64,000 nucleotides of DNA from Synechococcus sp. UW69 (GCF_900474185.1 NZ_UCNW01000011.1:124001-188000); one strand, 5' to 3'. Numbered from the stretch's first letter, positions 37,892 through 48,725 are shown. Notes: a model not told the origin generated them from the letters alone. Translations and numbers: made by a program.

Positions 37892-40800
37892 TTAGTCTGT
37901 AACAACACCCTCAATACGATCCTCCACTTCTTGATAAAGCTCCTGCAACTGCTCGATGTTTTCGTCTGAGGTCTCCCAATAACCCCGACCATGCACCTCG
38001 AGAAGCGTGCCCACAATTTGGCGGAAACTATTGGGGTTCAGTTCCAGCAGACGCTTGCGCATCTCCGGATCATTGATGAAGGTTTCATTGGCTTCCTCGT
38101 AGACAAAATTGTCGACGGCGCCACTAGTGGCACTCCAGCCCAGAGTGAAGTTGAGCCGTTTTGAAACCTCACGCACACCCTCATATCCGGAATTAAGCAT
38201 GCCCTCATACCACTTGGGGTTCAGCAACTTTGTGCGTGAATCCAATCGAATGGTTTCGCTCAACGAGCGAACCTGGGCGTTGGCCGTGGTGGTATCAGCG
38301 ATATAGCTGGTGGGAGCTTTGCCGTCGTCACGAAGTCCGGCAATCAACTTTGTGGGGTCGGAATCGAAGTAGTGGCTCACATCGGTGAGGGAGATCTCAG
38401 CAGAGTCCAAGTTCTGGAAGGTGACATCCGCGGTCTTCATCACGTTCTCGAACACCTCCCGCTTCTGGTTCATCTCGCCAGGATTGTCGGCATTGAAGGC
38501 AAAAGTCTTACGAGAGAGATACATCTCCTGAAGTTCGCCCTCCTCTTCCCAGGTGCTGTTTTCAACAGCCAGATTCACGTTGGAGCTATAGCTGCCGCTG
38601 GCATTGGAAAACACCCGGCAGGCTGCATCCCGAAGACTGGTTCCTTCCTTCTCCGCCTGCTCCAGGGCATGCTTGCGCACGAAGTTCTGCTCCAGGGGCT
38701 CATCGGCCTCGGCCGCCATTTTCACGGCCTGATCAATCAGGGCCATCTGGTTGATGAACAGATCACGGAACACACCGGAGCAGTTCACCACCACATCAAC
38801 ACGGGGGCGTCCGAGTTCTTCCAGAGGAATCAGCTCGAGTTTGTTGACTCGACCAACGGAATCCGGCATCGGCTTGACACCAACGAACCAGAGGATCTGA
38901 GCCAGGGATTCGCCGTAGGTCTTGATGTTGTCAGTTCCCCAGAGCACACAGGCAATGGTCTCGGGCCATGTGCCCTGCTCCTCGCGCTGACGGTCAATCA
39001 GCTTGTCAACAACACCCTTGGCTGCTGCGACCGCAGCGCGGGTAGGAATCGCCTGCGGGTCCAGTGCATGGATGTTCTTGCCACTGGGCAGCACGCCAGG
39101 ATTACGAATCGGGTCGCCACCAGGACCCGGAAGGATGTATTCGCCATCAAGAGCCTTCAACAGACTCTCCATCTCCATGTCGGCACACACCTGCTCGAGA
39201 CAGAAGCGCAGGTAAGCAAAGAGCTTGTCGAGCTCGGTGGCGTCGATCTGAACGAAGCCAGCGGTGCAGCAGGCCCGCAGCCAGGGGGAGGGCAGCTTGA
39301 AACCAAACTTGGCCAGGAGGTCGTAGAACCAGCCAAAGCTGTTGCGCAAGCTGACCCGGCCGTCACGACCGGTGAGCGTACGGACCATGGCTCCGATCGC
39401 AGCTCGGGATGTCTCCGTGATCGTGCGATTGAGCTCAACGTCGGCGAGCACACCCTCGTCATTGCCTTTGTAGACATCCTCGATGGAACGACCTATCGCT
39501 TCAGCCAACAATCCGGGAAGCGAACGGAGGCCATCCTCCTCACGCTCCAGAGCAGCGATGTTCACCAATGTGGCAATGGCTTCCTCTGCAGTGGGAGGTT
39601 TACCGATGGTGTGGAGACCACAGGGCAGAAGACGGCTCTCGATCTCCATCAACTGTCGGTAGACGGCACCGACCAAGGCATCGCGCCCTTCCAGGTCGAT
39701 GGAAGAGGCGTCGTCTTCGGGCAGGTCGACATCCTTATCGAGGTTGCACTGACGCGCCGTCTCAATGATGGTGTTGACGATTTGAACGCCGCGGCCACCT
39801 TCACGCAGCTGTTGGTAGGAACCAACAAGCTCACCCAACTCCTTCAGACCCCGGTAGAGGCCTGCATTTTCAGCCGGTGGGGTGAGGTAGCTGATGGTCG
39901 AGGCGTAGCCACGACGCTTGGCGATGGTGGCTTCCGAGGGGTTATTGGCGGCGTAGTAATAGAGGTTTGGGAGGGCACCGATCAATGAATCGGGGTAGCA
40001 GGTTTCACTCATGCCCATCTGCTTGCCGGGCATGAACTCCAGGGAGCCATGGGTGCCGAAGTGGAGCACCGCATCGGCCTTCCAGATCTTCTGCAGATAG
40101 GTGTAGTAGGCAGCAAATCCATGGTGGGGACTTGCACTACGGGAGTAGAGCAAGCGCATGGGGTCGCCTTCGTAGCCGAAGGTGGGCTGAACGCCGACAA
40201 AGACATTGCCGAAGTGGCGACCGAAGACCAGCAAATTTTGGCCATCGCTGTTGAGATTGCCGGGAGGCTTGCCCCAGTTCTCTTCAAGCCTCTCGGAGTA
40301 AGGGGTCAGGCGTTCGTATTCCTCAACGCTCATCCGATGGGCAATGGAAAGCTCCGGCGAGCCCTGCATGGCATCGGCGTCGTTGATCACCGCCTCCAGC
40401 AGATCACGAGGCGTCGAAGGCAAGCCCTGCACGTCGTAGCCCTTCGCCTTCATCTCCTGCATCACCCGATGGATGGAACCGAAGACGTCGAGATAGGCCG
40501 CCGTTCCGACATTGCCCTTGTCGGGAGGGAAGCTGAACACCGTGATCGCCAGCTTCTTGTCGATCCGGGGCTTGATCCGTAGCGACGACCAACGAATCGC
40601 GCGCTCAGCGATGGCATCAACACGATCTTGAAGGGTATGTGCCTTGCCGGTGGCATCGTCGCGGCCGGAGAGAACGATCGGCTCGATCGCGCCATCCAAT
40701 TCAGGGATGGCGATTTGCAGGGCCACCTGCACAGGGTGAAGGCCGAGGTCGCTCTGTTCCCACTCCTGGGTGGTTTGGAACACAAGAGGAAGCGCGACCA

Positions 40801-41902
40801 TATATGGACGATTGAGCTTCTTCAGGGATTCAATGGCTTTCGGGTGGTCCTGGCGAGCAGGCCCTCCGACCAGTGCAAAGCCCGTCAGGGAGACGATCCC
40901 ATCCACCAAGGGCTGCTCGGGATTCAGGGGGTCGAAGAAGAAGGCGTTTACCGGCTTGGAGAAATCGAGACCACCGCAGAAGATCGGGAGGACTCGCGCA
41001 CCGCGAAACTCCAGTTCCTGAATGATGGCGACGTAGTGGGCATCGTCACCGGTGACGATGTGGCTGCGCTGCAACACCAGACCAATCACGGGCCCCTTAA
41101 GGGCTTTCTCAGAAAGATCAGTACGACTTGACGTCCAGTTCAGATACTCCTTGAGGTCCTCAAACATCGAAGGGGCAAGGGGGTGCCAAATGCCAAGGTC
41201 AGGGAAGACCTCGGGCTCCGCCACCTCCATCGCTGGACGTTCATCTCCTTCCGCTGCAGGAAAGACGTACTTGTCCGCCAGCATCAGCAGGAAATTGCGC
41301 AGGTTGTCGGGCGTCCCCCCCAACCAGTACTGAAAGCTCAGCATGAAGCTGCGGGCATCCTGCGCTTTTTCAACCGGCAGGTACTTGAGAACGGTGGGCA
41401 GCGTGTTCAGCAGCTTGAGCATGGCGTCTTGGAAACCGGCGCCACCGGCTTCCTTCCGCTTCTTCATGAAGCCAGCAATGGCGCTCTTGCTCTGACCAAG
41501 CTGCGCCATGGAGAAGCTGCCCAGCTTGTTGAGCCGCATCACCTCGGGCATGGACGGGAAGACCACCGCTGCTTTCAGGCGATCTCGGTGAGGAGCCACT
41601 GCATCAACAACCTTTTGTGCCAGGTCCTCGATGAAGATCAGCGAGGCGATAAACACATCCGCCTCGGCCACGTCTGCACAGAACCCGGCGTAGTTGTCCT
41701 CGTCTCGCAGTTCCTCGATCAAGTAGCCGCTCAGCTCGATTCCGAGATCTCCACCAGAGGCGTTAAGCGCAGTAGCTGCCTGGGTTAGGGCGTTTTGATA
41801 CTGGGGCTCAAGCACCACATAAACCGCCTTCATCACGGATTTGTGGTTCTGACCCTCCACAGGAGCAACGCGGCGATCGGCGGAGCGGACCTGTGTGAAC
41901 AT
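37892..41902 (-). CDS. chlH: Magnesium chelatase subunit H (protoporphyrin IX-binding)
   Basis: 1336 residues from ATG 41902, the usual ChlH/BchH length. The start is chosen because [20 protein letters not shown] followed by [19 protein letters not shown] matches the family N-terminus; ATG 41917 adds five residues. Conserved CobN/Mg-chelatase parts include [40 protein letters not shown] and [20 protein letters not shown]-like C-terminal sequence. With ChlI and ChlD, absent here, it inserts Mg2+ into protoporphyrin IX, committing it to chlorophyll. Long plus-strand ORFs over it are shadows. Confidence 0.97.
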   Translation of the reverse strand: MFTQVRSADRRVAPVEGQNHKSVMKAVYVVLEPQYQNALTQAATALNASGGDLGIELSGYLIEELRDEDNYAGFCADVAEADVFIASLIFIEDLAQKVVDAVAPHRDRLKAAVVFPSMPEVMRLNKLGSFSMAQLGQSKSAIAGFMKKRKEAGGAGFQDAMLKLLNTLPTVLKYLPVEKAQDARSFMLSFQYWLGGTPDNLRNFLLMLADKYVFPAAEGDERPAMEVAEPEVFPDLGIWHPLAPSMFEDLKEYLNWTSSRTDLSEKALKGPVIGLVLQRSHIVTGDDAHYVAIIQELEFRGARVLPIFCGGLDFSKPVNAFFFDPLNPEQPLVDGIVSLTGFALVGGPARQDHPKAIESLKKLNRPYMVALPLVFQTTQEWEQSDLGLHPVQVALQIAIPELDGAIEPIVLSGRDDATGKAHTLQDRVDAIAERAIRWSSLRIKPRIDKKLAITVFSFPPDKGNVGTAAYLDVFGSIHRVMQEMKAKGYDVQGLPSTPRDLLEAVINDADAMQGSPELSIAHRMSVEEYERLTPYSERLEENWGKPPGNLNSDGQNLLVFGRHFGNVFVGVQPTFGYEGDPMRLLYSRSASPHHGFAAYYTYLQKIWKADAVLHFGTHGSLEFMPGKQMGMSETCYPDSLIGALPNLYYYAANNPSEATIAKRRGYASTISYLTPPAENAGLYRGLKELGELVGSYQQLREGGRGVQIVNTIIETARQCNLDKDVDLPEDDASSIDLEGRDALVGAVYRQLMEIESRLLPCGLHTIGKPPTAEEAIATLVNIAALEREEDGLRSLPGLLAEAIGRSIEDVYKGNDEGVLADVELNRTITETSRAAIGAMVRTLTGRDGRVSLRNSFGWFYDLLAKFGFKLPSPWLRACCTAGFVQIDATELDKLFAYLRFCLEQVCADMEMESLLKALDGEYILPGPGGDPIRNPGVLPSGKNIHALDPQAIPTRAAVAAAKGVVDKLIDRQREEQGTWPETIACVLWGTDNIKTYGESLAQILWFVGVKPMPDSVGRVNKLELIPLEELGRPRVDVVVNCSGVFRDLFINQMALIDQAVKMAAEADEPLEQNFVRKHALEQAEKEGTSLRDAACRVFSNASGSYSSNVNLAVENSTWEEEGELQEMYLSRKTFAFNADNPGEMNQKREVFENVMKTADVTFQNLDSAEISLTDVSHYFDSDPTKLIAGLRDDGKAPTSYIADTTTANAQVRSLSETIRLDSRTKLLNPKWYEGMLNSGYEGVREVSKRLNFTLGWSATSGAVDNFVYEEANETFINDPEMRKRLLELNPNSFRQIVGTLLEVHGRGYWETSDENIEQLQELYQEVEDRIEGVVTD

Positions 41903-42016
41903 CAGCGCTTTGAGCAATGTGAAGAACCTTACGGTGACCGCCCCTTGGGCGCGAGGATTTTGGATCGGCCGTTACACGAGCCGCCCCATAGGCTTTGAAG
42001 CGTCTGCTGCGCTTTC

Positions 42017-42850
42017 ATGACCGCTCCTATTCCCGTCGTTGTCGCCGGCGCCCTGGGGCGCATGGGAGCCGAAGTCATCAAGGCTGTGGTGGGAGCCCAG
42101 GACTGCAGCCTGGCTGGAGCAATCGACAACACTCCTGGCAAAGAAGGCGTGGATGTTGGGCTGGAATTGGGGTTGGGCGAGCTGGAGGTGGCCGTCACAG
42201 CCGATTTCGAAGGTTGTCTTTGTGCTGTGAGCCAGTCGGTACGTGACAGCGGCAGCGGTGCCGTCCTGGTGGACTTCACGCACCCCTCGGTTGTGTACGA
42301 GCACACCAGGGCAGCGATTGCCTATGGCGTTCATCCCGTGATCGGCACAACCGGGTTATCCCCTGAGCAACTCAACGACCTCACCGAGTTTTCCTCGAAA
42401 GCGTCCGTGGGTGGAGCCGTGATTCCCAACTTTTCTGTGGGCATGGTGCTGTTGCAGCAAGCGGCGGCAGCCGCGGCGCGGTTTTACGACCACGCAGAAC
42501 TGACGGAGTTGCATCACAACCGGAAGGCGGATGCACCCAGCGGCACTTGCATCAAAACCGCTGAGCTGATGGAAGAACTCGGCAAGACGTTCAATCCGGA
42601 CGAGGTGGAGGAGCACGAGTCCCTGACGGGTTGCCGCGGCGGGCAACGGGATAGTGGCCTGCGGCTTCACTCCGTACGCCTGCCAGGGCTAGTGGCGCAT
42701 CAGGAGGTCATGTTCGGCGCCCCCGGGGAGACCTACACCCTCCGTCACGACACGATCGATCGTTCTGCCTACATGCCAGGCGTGCTGCTCACAGTGCGCA
42801 AAGTAGGGAGCCTGAGCAGCCTTGTTTATGGCCTCGAGCGTCTGATCTGA
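42017..42850 (+). CDS. dapB: 4-hydroxy-tetrahydrodipicolinate reductase
   Basis: 277 residues. [20 protein letters not shown] is the NAD(P)H-binding start; [20 protein letters not shown] and [12 protein letters not shown] follow; the catalytic [15 protein letters not shown] motif (His and Lys) lies at about 160. It acts in lysine and diaminopimelate synthesis. It is divergent from chlH, about 115 bp apart, and followed 10 bp later by a membrane-protein gene. Confidence 0.95.
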   Translation: MTAPIPVVVAGALGRMGAEVIKAVVGAQDCSLAGAIDNTPGKEGVDVGLELGLGELEVAVTADFEGCLCAVSQSVRDSGSGAVLVDFTHPSVVYEHTRAAIAYGVHPVIGTTGLSPEQLNDLTEFSSKASVGGAVIPNFSVGMVLLQQAAAAAARFYDHAELTELHHNRKADAPSGTCIKTAELMEELGKTFNPDEVEEHESLTGCRGGQRDSGLRLHSVRLPGLVAHQEVMFGAPGETYTLRHDTIDRSAYMPGVLLTVRKVGSLSSLVYGLERLI

Positions 42851-42860
42851 GGGCGACACC

Positions 42861-43511
42861 ATGCTCATTCCCCTCCGCCCCGGTGAACTGCAACGCCTGA
42901 TTCCAGCCGTTGCAACCGGCAACCAATTCCGCGTCTCCCTCGGCAAGCCCCAGGAGGTGCTGCAACGCCTGATGGTCGCCGCCATCGGCGGGGTGATCAC
43001 CCTGCTGATCAGTCAGAGCCAGATGTCCAGCCGCTGGGGCCCCTTCTGGCTGGTGACAGGCGTGGTGTTTCTGCTTTACGTGCTCTGGGGACCGATCCTT
43101 CAGGCAGGTCAACGCAATGCCACCCTGCGTCGCTACCCGGCGGCAGCCCTCTTCGAAGGAGAGGTGGCAGACGTGATCACCCGAGAGCGCATCGAGAACC
43201 GCCACGAACAGGCCGATAGCCGCGGCCGGCTTGAACTTGTGGAGAACCGACGCACCTGGATGCTTCTTGAACTCGAGGACGAGGAGGGTTATCTCGGTCG
43301 GGTTGCTTTTCCGATGGACAAAAAACATCAATCGATTCGCCGGGGCAGCCTGATCCGCTGTCTGGTGCTGAGTGAGCGCAAGGATTTCTCAAAAATCGGT
43401 GCTCTCAGCGATGCCTGGCTGCCTGGCTTGAAGATGTGGGTGGGTGAATACCCCTTCTTGTTGAGACCCGCCTTTGAAGAGCTGTGCCAGCTCCGCATCA
43501 ACCGCCGTTAA
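42861..43511 (+). CDS. Conserved-looking membrane protein, unknown function
   Basis: 216 residues. Two hydrophobic segments lie at about 36-75 (LMVAAIGGVITLLISQS and FWLVTGVVFLLYVLWGPIL), then a soluble C-terminal domain with LFEGEVADVITRERIENRHE, TWMLLELEDEEGYLGRVAFP and a final LPGLKMWVGEYPFLLRPAFE. The soluble part is beta-rich and probably cytoplasmic. Packed 10 bp after dapB, probably one transcript. No function is proposed. Confidence 0.7.
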   Translation: MLIPLRPGELQRLIPAVATGNQFRVSLGKPQEVLQRLMVAAIGGVITLLISQSQMSSRWGPFWLVTGVVFLLYVLWGPILQAGQRNATLRRYPAAALFEGEVADVITRERIENRHEQADSRGRLELVENRRTWMLLELEDEEGYLGRVAFPMDKKHQSIRRGSLIRCLVLSERKDFSKIGALSDAWLPGLKMWVGEYPFLLRPAFEELCQLRINRR

Positions 43512-43554
43512 AACGGCCGGCAAGCAAGCATCAGTGAATATTTCTTAAAATTGG

Positions 43555-43572
43555 TTTACACTTCGTAGCAAT
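43555..43572 (+). promoter_or_regulatory. Imperfect HLR1-like element upstream of the hli gene
   Basis: TTTACACTTCGTAGCAAT fits the RpaB-binding HLR1 layout, (G/T)TTACAWW-NN-(G/T)TTACAWW, with mismatches in the WW of the first half and at two bases of the second. It ends only 15 bp before the ATG, so it may act as a repressor site if real. Confidence 0.3.
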
Positions 43573-43587
43573 TCACCAGTGGTCCCC

Positions 43588-43842
43588 ATGTCCCAGGCCC
43601 CCTCCTCCAACGCTGCGGTCATCCGTGGAGCAACGGTCACAACGGAAGACGGTGGCCGTCTCAACGCCTTTGCATCCGAACCCCGCATGGAAGTGGTTGA
43701 AGCTGAACAAGGCTGGGGGTTCCATGACCGCGCCGAGAAGCTGAACGGCCGCATGGCCATGCTCGGCTTCATTTCTCTGCTGGCCACTGAGTTGGCACTG
43801 GGCGGCGAATCCTTCGTTCACGGGCTGCTCGGCCTGGGTTAA
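43588..43842 (+). CDS. hli: High-light-inducible protein (Hli/SCP, chlorophyll-binding)
   Basis: 84 residues from ATG 43588 (GTG 43579 also in frame). One membrane helix, [20 protein letters not shown], contains the chlorophyll-binding ExxNGRxAMxGF motif of the one-helix LHC relatives. Hli proteins bind chlorophyll and carotenoid at photosystem II under light stress. The N-terminal 45 residues are polar and variable, longer than in the shortest Hli proteins. Confidence 0.93.
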   Translation: MSQAPSSNAAVIRGATVTTEDGGRLNAFASEPRMEVVEAEQGWGFHDRAEKLNGRMAMLGFISLLATELALGGESFVHGLLGLG

Positions 43843-43883
43843 TCCTCTCGCGCTCCGGAGGGATGGCTGGCCAGACTTGATGA

Positions 43884-45029
43884 ATGGCTCCATCCCTTCC
43901 TGAAATACGCGTTCTGGGTGCTGGTCCAACCGGTGCCCTCACAGCACTTGCCCTCGGCCTCAATGGTCAGCGTGTCGTCCTGTTTGACCCGTTGACAGCT
44001 TCCGAACTTCAGGCAAGAAGCCGGGCCTACGCAATCACACATTCCAGTCGTCGGCTGCTGACGACCCTCGGGCTCTGGGAGGACCTCTCCGATGCCTTGG
44101 TGCCCTTCCGAGAACTGGATTTACGGGACGGTGCCACGAATTCTCGGGTCCTGTTCGGCCAGGCCGATCTCGCTGCCGCCAACAGGAACCACGATGGAAT
44201 TGGTTGGATCCTGGATCACCGTCCATTGATGGAGCTGTTGCTGGCCCGACTGCAGGGCCACAACAACGTTGAATTGCATCTGGCAGAACCATGCCCTGAC
44301 CCAAGCCCAGATGCCCTGGTCGTTGCGGCTGATGGACCTGCTTCCCCCACCCGAGAATCCTGGGGAATCCGTCACTGGCAGATGCGTTATCGCCAGGGTT
44401 GTCTCACTGCCAAGGTCGTTCTGCGGGGACTCACCCACGACAGAGCCTGTGAGTTGTTTCGGCCGGAAGGACCGTTCGCTGTCCTGCCTTTGGGGCAGGG
44501 ACGCTTCCAGGTGGTGTGGAGCGCACCCTGGCAGCGTTGCCAACAGCGCAGCACGCTGAAGCGCAGTCAGTTTCTGGATCAGCTGGCCGCCGTTCTTCCC
44601 CCAGGAATTGAGCCAGATCGTTTGCTCGATCAACCCAGAGCTTTCCCTCAACAATGGCTGCTAGCTCGGCGCTTTCACCGCGGTAGAGGCGTGCTGATCG
44701 GAGAAGCCGCTCACCGCTGCCATCCCGTAGGAGGGCAGGGGCTCAATCTGTGTTGGCGCGATGTTGATGGTCTTCTCTGCGCCGTGCAACGGGGCGGCAG
44801 CGCCGCAACGATCGCGAGGAACTACGGGATGAGCCGCTGGCTGGATGTGCTCCAAGTGGGTTTGGCGACTGATCTTCTGGTGCGTGTGTTTTCCAACCGC
44901 CAACCGCTGCTGTTGCCGCTGCGGCGCTTGGCTCTGCAGCTGCTGAAACAGTTTTCTGGTCTGCGCAGGCTCAGCCTGCGGGCCATGAGTGACGGCCCCA
45001 TGCAGCTTTGGCAGGCGTTGCCAAACTGA
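43884..45029 (+). CDS. FAD-dependent monooxygenase, UbiH/VisC type
   Basis: 381 residues. IRVLGAGPTGALTALALGLN is the FAD-binding dinucleotide fold; GVLIGEAAHRCHPVGGQGLN is the GD/GE second FAD motif (about 272-291), with Glu in place of the usual Asp; ARSRAYAITHSSRRLL matches the ubiquinone hydroxylase N-terminal block. In cyanobacteria such proteins may hydroxylate the plastoquinone ring or other aromatics; the substrate is not proven. The C-terminus, about 330-381, is Leu/Arg-rich. Confidence 0.8.
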   Translation: MAPSLPEIRVLGAGPTGALTALALGLNGQRVVLFDPLTASELQARSRAYAITHSSRRLLTTLGLWEDLSDALVPFRELDLRDGATNSRVLFGQADLAAANRNHDGIGWILDHRPLMELLLARLQGHNNVELHLAEPCPDPSPDALVVAADGPASPTRESWGIRHWQMRYRQGCLTAKVVLRGLTHDRACELFRPEGPFAVLPLGQGRFQVVWSAPWQRCQQRSTLKRSQFLDQLAAVLPPGIEPDRLLDQPRAFPQQWLLARRFHRGRGVLIGEAAHRCHPVGGQGLNLCWRDVDGLLCAVQRGGSAATIARNYGMSRWLDVLQVGLATDLLVRVFSNRQPLLLPLRRLALQLLKQFSGLRRLSLRAMSDGPMQLWQALPN

Positions 45030-45049
45030 TAGCAGCGCCGGTCAAGACC

Positions 45050-45262
45050 ATGGTGTTGTGCAGCCATCGGCAACCTCCACCAGCCGACTCCCTGCTGCAA
45101 TTTCTTCAGCGTCGGCTGGGACTGAGCCCCAGTGCCCTTGAACTGGGGCAACGCCAGGCGGAACTGGAACAGGCCCCACTGCCGATCGTGCTTTGGAGCT
45201 TTGGCTTGTTGAGCTTGAACCAGCTCGAAGAGGTCTTCGACTGGCAGAACAGTCAGCCGTAA
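45050..45262 (+). CDS. DUF2949 family small protein
   Basis: 70 residues from ATG 45050. [20 protein letters not shown] then [20 protein letters not shown] matches DUF2949, a short helical cyanobacterial family with unknown role. An in-frame start at 45008 would overlap the upstream monooxygenase gene and is not needed. The 3' end overlaps the convergent apt gene by 10 bp. Confidence 0.75.
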   Translation: MVLCSHRQPPPADSLLQFLQRRLGLSPSALELGQRQAELEQAPLPIVLWSFGLLSLNQLEEVFDWQNSQP

Positions 45263-45792
45263 CGCAACAACGCTTCCACGGGTTGACCTGCGGGCAACGC
45301 TTGGCGCCCACCAAGCCCCTCCAGCTCGATCACAAACGCAAAACCCACCAAGCAACCACCGGCCTGCTCCACCAGTTGTCCCGTCGCTGCAGCCGTTCCA
45401 CCCGTGGCAAGCAGATCGTCCACCACAAGCACCCGCGGCGAATTTTCAAAGGCATCGGCTTGGATCTCTAGCCGATCGGTGCCGTACTCCAGGGCGTAAT
45501 CCAAACCAACCACCTCACCGGGAAGCTTTCCGGGCTTCCGCACAGGCACGAAGCCAAGTCGTCGGTCGCTGGCCAGAGGAGCCCCAAAAATGAAACCCCG
45601 GGATTCGATCCCCACGATCAGATCAGGCTTCACCTCATCGCACACCCGGCCCAGCTGCCGGATCACTTCAGCCATGGCCTCTGGTGATCGCAGAAGCGGG
45701 TTGATGTCTCGGAACAAAATTCCAGGCTTGGGAAAGTCGGGAATTGAGCGAATGTGCGACTGAAGATCCAAATCCAGGTGACGCAATGGCAT
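45253..45792 (-). CDS. apt: Adenine phosphoribosyltransferase
   Basis: 179 residues from ATG 45792. [20 protein letters not shown] is the adenine-binding N-terminus; [20 protein letters not shown] and [15 protein letters not shown] follow; the PRPP-binding loop is [20 protein letters not shown]. It salvages adenine to AMP. The reading frame continues upstream to 45924 but that part overlaps the divergent DUF3038 gene and is unlike Apt. The two divergent starts are only about 22 bp apart. Confidence 0.93.
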   Translation of the reverse strand: MPLRHLDLDLQSHIRSIPDFPKPGILFRDINPLLRSPEAMAEVIRQLGRVCDEVKPDLIVGIESRGFIFGAPLASDRRLGFVPVRKPGKLPGEVVGLDYALEYGTDRLEIQADAFENSPRVLVVDDLLATGGTAAATGQLVEQAGGCLVGFAFVIELEGLGGRQALPAGQPVEALLRYG

Positions 45793-45814
45793 GGCCCCTG
45801 GCATCATCGCAGCC

Positions 45815-46363
45815 ATGACTGAAGCTCCATCGTCCAGCATTCTCCAAGGGGGTGCACGACTTAGCCGACGGGGCGTTGAGCGTCTCGATCTGCTGTTGCT
45901 GACCATCGAGGCTCTCGACCTCAATGGTGGCGAGGCGATGGTCTGGACCAGCCAGCAGATGGGCCTCCAGGCTCAATTCCCTAACCGGGTTGAGCTCTGG
46001 AAGCGGCGTTGTCACAACCCCCTGAGGCGCACCACCTGCCGGGACCAGCTCGACCCTGTCGATGCCGAATCCCTGATCTGCCTGGTCTGTGCCATGTCGG
46101 AGCGGCTGTATCCGATGCTCCACCAACTCCTGTCGAGCCGCGAGCCGGAACAGCTCACTCAACAGCGTTGGCAGTTATTCCACGAGCGTCTGCGGGACCT
46201 TATTGAGGAGCGAATGAATCTGCGGCGGGAAGCCGTGGTTCGCCTTCTCAAGATGGAGCCGGCGGGAGCTCTGCACCGTCAGCTGATCAGCACCCTGGCG
46301 TTCTGCGCAGGCCCAGGTGGAATCAATCGGCTCCGCGCCACCTTGCTCGATCCCACTCCATAG
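45815..46363 (+). CDS. DUF3038 family protein
   Basis: 182 residues from ATG 45815. [34 protein letters not shown]-like [19 protein letters not shown] and [20 protein letters not shown] fit DUF3038, found in cyanobacteria. It is soluble and helical. The DUF4335 gene starts 7 bp later, and this pair is known to be conserved across cyanobacteria, which suggests the two products work together. Function unknown. Confidence 0.8.
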   Translation: MTEAPSSSILQGGARLSRRGVERLDLLLLTIEALDLNGGEAMVWTSQQMGLQAQFPNRVELWKRRCHNPLRRTTCRDQLDPVDAESLICLVCAMSERLYPMLHQLLSSREPEQLTQQRWQLFHERLRDLIEERMNLRREAVVRLLKMEPAGALHRQLISTLAFCAGPGGINRLRATLLDPTP

Positions 46364-46370
46364 GCCGACC

Positions 46371-46985
46371 ATGTTGAAAACGACCTACCAATACGAACAA
46401 ACGGCAGCACGGCTTGTGGTGGAGGGCTTTCCAGATCTCTCCGCCGGGCATTCCAGTGATGCGGTCGGAATCCTCTCGTCCTGGCGGCTGCAGTTGGTGG
46501 GAGCACCGGAACTGGAAGGCACGCGGGATCATCTCGAGGCCCTGATGGCAGCAGTGATGCCCTACGCCAGACATCGCTTATCTGGAGTGCAACGCCGCTT
46601 TGGCCAGGAGAGCGGTTTTGTGAGCATCGGGCCGAATCAGACAAACCATCTGCTGGAACTACGCAGCAGCCGAGAGGGCGTTGAGCCGCTTCAGCTCAAG
46701 CTCGATGACGCTGAATTGGCTGACCTGGTGCGCTGCCTCGATCAGTTGCGGATCGACACCAGGGTCAAGCTGACCTGGACGTTTCCCGAGGACCGGCCCC
46801 TGCAGCGCCAGGAGATCGTCGATCGCATTCCTTTGCAGAAACGCCTAGGACCGCCACTTCTTGCTGGGGTCGCCCTGGCATGCTCCATTGCGACCGCATG
46901 GCTGGTTCCATTGCCTCAGGAGATCAAGGAGACATCGCCAGCTGCAGCGCCCGTGGAGAAGCCGGAAACGCAGTCAGACCGTTGA
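46371..46985 (+). CDS. DUF4335 family protein
   Basis: 204 residues from ATG 46371. The N-terminal LKTTYQYEQTAARLVVEGFP, then SIGPNQTNHLLELRSSREGV and QLKLDDAELADLVRCLDQLR, match DUF4335. A single membrane helix (LLAGVALACSIATAWLVPLP) lies near the C-terminus, so the protein is tail-anchored with its domain in the cytoplasm. It is coupled to DUF3038. Confidence 0.8.
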   Translation: MLKTTYQYEQTAARLVVEGFPDLSAGHSSDAVGILSSWRLQLVGAPELEGTRDHLEALMAAVMPYARHRLSGVQRRFGQESGFVSIGPNQTNHLLELRSSREGVEPLQLKLDDAELADLVRCLDQLRIDTRVKLTWTFPEDRPLQRQEIVDRIPLQKRLGPPLLAGVALACSIATAWLVPLPQEIKETSPAAAPVEKPETQSDR

Positions 46986-47044
46986 CGTGCAGGAAACACG
47001 CTTCAGAATCGCCGGAGTGACGGCACCCTGATCCGCACCAGGCC

Positions 47045-47413
47045 ATGAAGAAGGCACGCCGGAGCAGCAAACTCGATCAGCGGCGAGTCTTCCGGCCCCG
47101 GCGTCGGTTTCCCTACGGCCCAGTCTTGCGTCAGTTCACTGTCGTCGTGCTGATGCTGGCTGGTGCAGCGGGCCTCGTCGTGCTGCTGCAGCAGTTGCCC
47201 CAGCAGGTCGACATCATGCTGCTGGTCAGTGAAGCCATCGATGATCTGATTGGCGGCGTCCAGCAATTGCTGGAGGCCCTGCTCAGGCTTGCCGCCATCG
47301 TGCTGATCACTGCTATTGCGCTTCTGGCTGGAGTGCTCCTGCTTGGTGCTCTCTGGAGGTTGATTCGCATCATCCGACTGGTGGTGTCTCCCCCCAATCA
47401 AGGAAGGCGCTGA
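47045..47413 (+). CDS. Small membrane protein, unknown function
   Basis: 122 residues. A strongly basic N-terminus (KKARRSSKLDQRRVFRPRRR) is followed by two hydrophobic helices, FTVVVLMLAGAAGLVVLLQQ and LLRLAAIVLITAIALLAGVL, and a short basic tail. The positive N-terminus predicts it stays in the cytoplasm. It lies 59 bp after DUF4335 and may be cotranscribed; the last 16 bp overlap the convergent EF-hand gene. Confidence 0.55.
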   Translation: MKKARRSSKLDQRRVFRPRRRFPYGPVLRQFTVVVLMLAGAAGLVVLLQQLPQQVDIMLLVSEAIDDLIGGVQQLLEALLRLAAIVLITAIALLAGVLLLGALWRLIRIIRLVVSPPNQGRR

Positions 47414-47862
47414 CGCGGAGCTAAGGAGCGCTGATGATTCCACAACTCCTGCAAGGTCACGGTTCCGTCCCGATCACGATCCAAAACGTTGAAGTTGCGA
47501 CTGATCCAAGGGATGCGTTTGGCTTCCCGTCGATCCAAGCCACGGTTCCGGTCGCGGTCGGCCTGGCTGAAATGCTGCTTGAGCCTTGGCCCACTGGGCG
47601 ATGAATCCTGGAGACGTAGATCCTCCAGCAGAAGATAGGAACGATTGTTCTGGCGTTTGAGCCGACGGCTCAGCCCACGGCGTCCCTGCACTTCAGACGC
47701 ATCCAGTCGACCATCACTGTTGACGTCCAAGCGGATGAACAATGTTTCCATCCTGGCGCTGTAAACACGCATGGTCTTGTTGCCCGGGCCAGCCTGCAGT
47801 GCCAAGGGACTCACCACGAATGCCAACGGCCCGAGCACACGGATGGCGGTCAGCGCATTCAT
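47398..47862 (-). CDS. Exported EF-hand calcium-binding protein
   Basis: 154 residues with an N-terminal signal peptide (TAIRVLGPLAFVVSPLALQA). Three EF-hand-like loops are visible: DVNSDGRLDASE, DRDRNRGLDRRE and DRDRDGTVTLQE. The first and third keep the DxDxDG pattern and final Glu; the second has Arg at the usual third Asp. It may be a periplasmic calcium sensor or a calcium-stabilised protein. No enzyme domain is fused to it. Confidence 0.75.
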   Translation of the reverse strand: MNALTAIRVLGPLAFVVSPLALQAGPGNKTMRVYSARMETLFIRLDVNSDGRLDASEVQGRRGLSRRLKRQNNRSYLLLEDLRLQDSSPSGPRLKQHFSQADRDRNRGLDRREAKRIPWISRNFNVLDRDRDGTVTLQELWNHQRSLAPRQRLP

Positions 47863-47992
47863 GACGCCAGCCTATGGAGCTTGGGCATCTCTGACGATGA
47901 CTGATGGATGACCGACGCCTGATCAGCTGTGACTGGGTCCTACCGGAAAGGGACAGAGGCTTAGCCACTGCATACCATCAGCCCAACCGCTG

Positions 47993-48724
47993 ATGGACAT
48001 GGCCAAGGACACCATGATCTGGGTGGTGGATGACGACCCGGAACTGAGAAAGATGGTCGGCACGTACCTGATGGATCAGGGATACGACGTACGCAGTCTC
48101 TGCGATGTAAAGCAATTCGAAGCGCGTCTGGAGTGCCAACGCCCAGACCTGGTGGTGTTTGATCTGATGCTGCCCGGCGATGATGGCCTGACGGCGCTGC
48201 GGAGACTGCGGGATGCCGGAGATGATCTCCCTGTGGTGATGCTCACCGCCCGTGCCGACGGTGTTGATCGGATCATCGGCCTCGAGCAGGGCGCAGATGA
48301 TTACATCGCCAAACCGTTCTTACCTCGGGAACTCACGGCCCGGATCGAAGCCGTATTGCGACGGCGCAACGCATTGCCGGCAGGAACACCGGTGGAAGGT
48401 GGTGAGTGCGTCGGTTTTGGAGACAACCAGCTGGATCTCTCCTCGCGCACGTTGCTGAAGAACAATCAACCGGTTGTGATCACCAGTGGTGAGTTCAGTC
48501 TTCTGGCCGCCTTTGTTCGCCACCCGCATCGGCCCCTCTCCCGGGAGCGCCTGATCGAACTCGCCCGAGGTCCCGGCAGCGACACCGATAGCCGCAGCAT
48601 GGACGTTCAGGTGTCACGGGTGCGCAAGTTGGTGGAACCGGATCCAAGCCGGCCCCGCTACGTGCAGACGGTTTGGGGATATGGCTATGTCTTTGTCCCG
48701 GATGGCACGCCGAGATCCCGCTGA
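47993..48724 (+). CDS. OmpR-family DNA-binding response regulator
   Basis: 243 residues. Receiver domain: IWVVDDDPELRKMVGTYLMD has the acidic pair, DLVVFDLMLPGDDGLTALRR the phosphorylated Asp, PVVMLTARAD the Thr and DDYIAKPFLPRELTARIE the Lys. The winged-helix domain includes NQPVVITSGEFSLLAAFVRH, LIELARGPGSDTDSRSMDVQ and YVQTVWGYGYVFVP. It is paired with the kinase that begins one base after its stop, as in OmpR-EnvZ. The regulated genes are unknown. Confidence 0.9.
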   Translation: MDMAKDTMIWVVDDDPELRKMVGTYLMDQGYDVRSLCDVKQFEARLECQRPDLVVFDLMLPGDDGLTALRRLRDAGDDLPVVMLTARADGVDRIIGLEQGADDYIAKPFLPRELTARIEAVLRRRNALPAGTPVEGGECVGFGDNQLDLSSRTLLKNNQPVVITSGEFSLLAAFVRHPHRPLSRERLIELARGPGSDTDSRSMDVQVSRVRKLVEPDPSRPRYVQTVWGYGYVFVPDGTPRSR

Positions 48725-48725
48725 G

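Noticed and set aside
38372-39988. 538-codon plus-strand ORF
   Set aside because: It lies fully antisense to chlH, which has unmistakable family motifs; its product is His/Gln/Leu-rich with no domain. Shadow ORF caused by G+C-rich codon bias.
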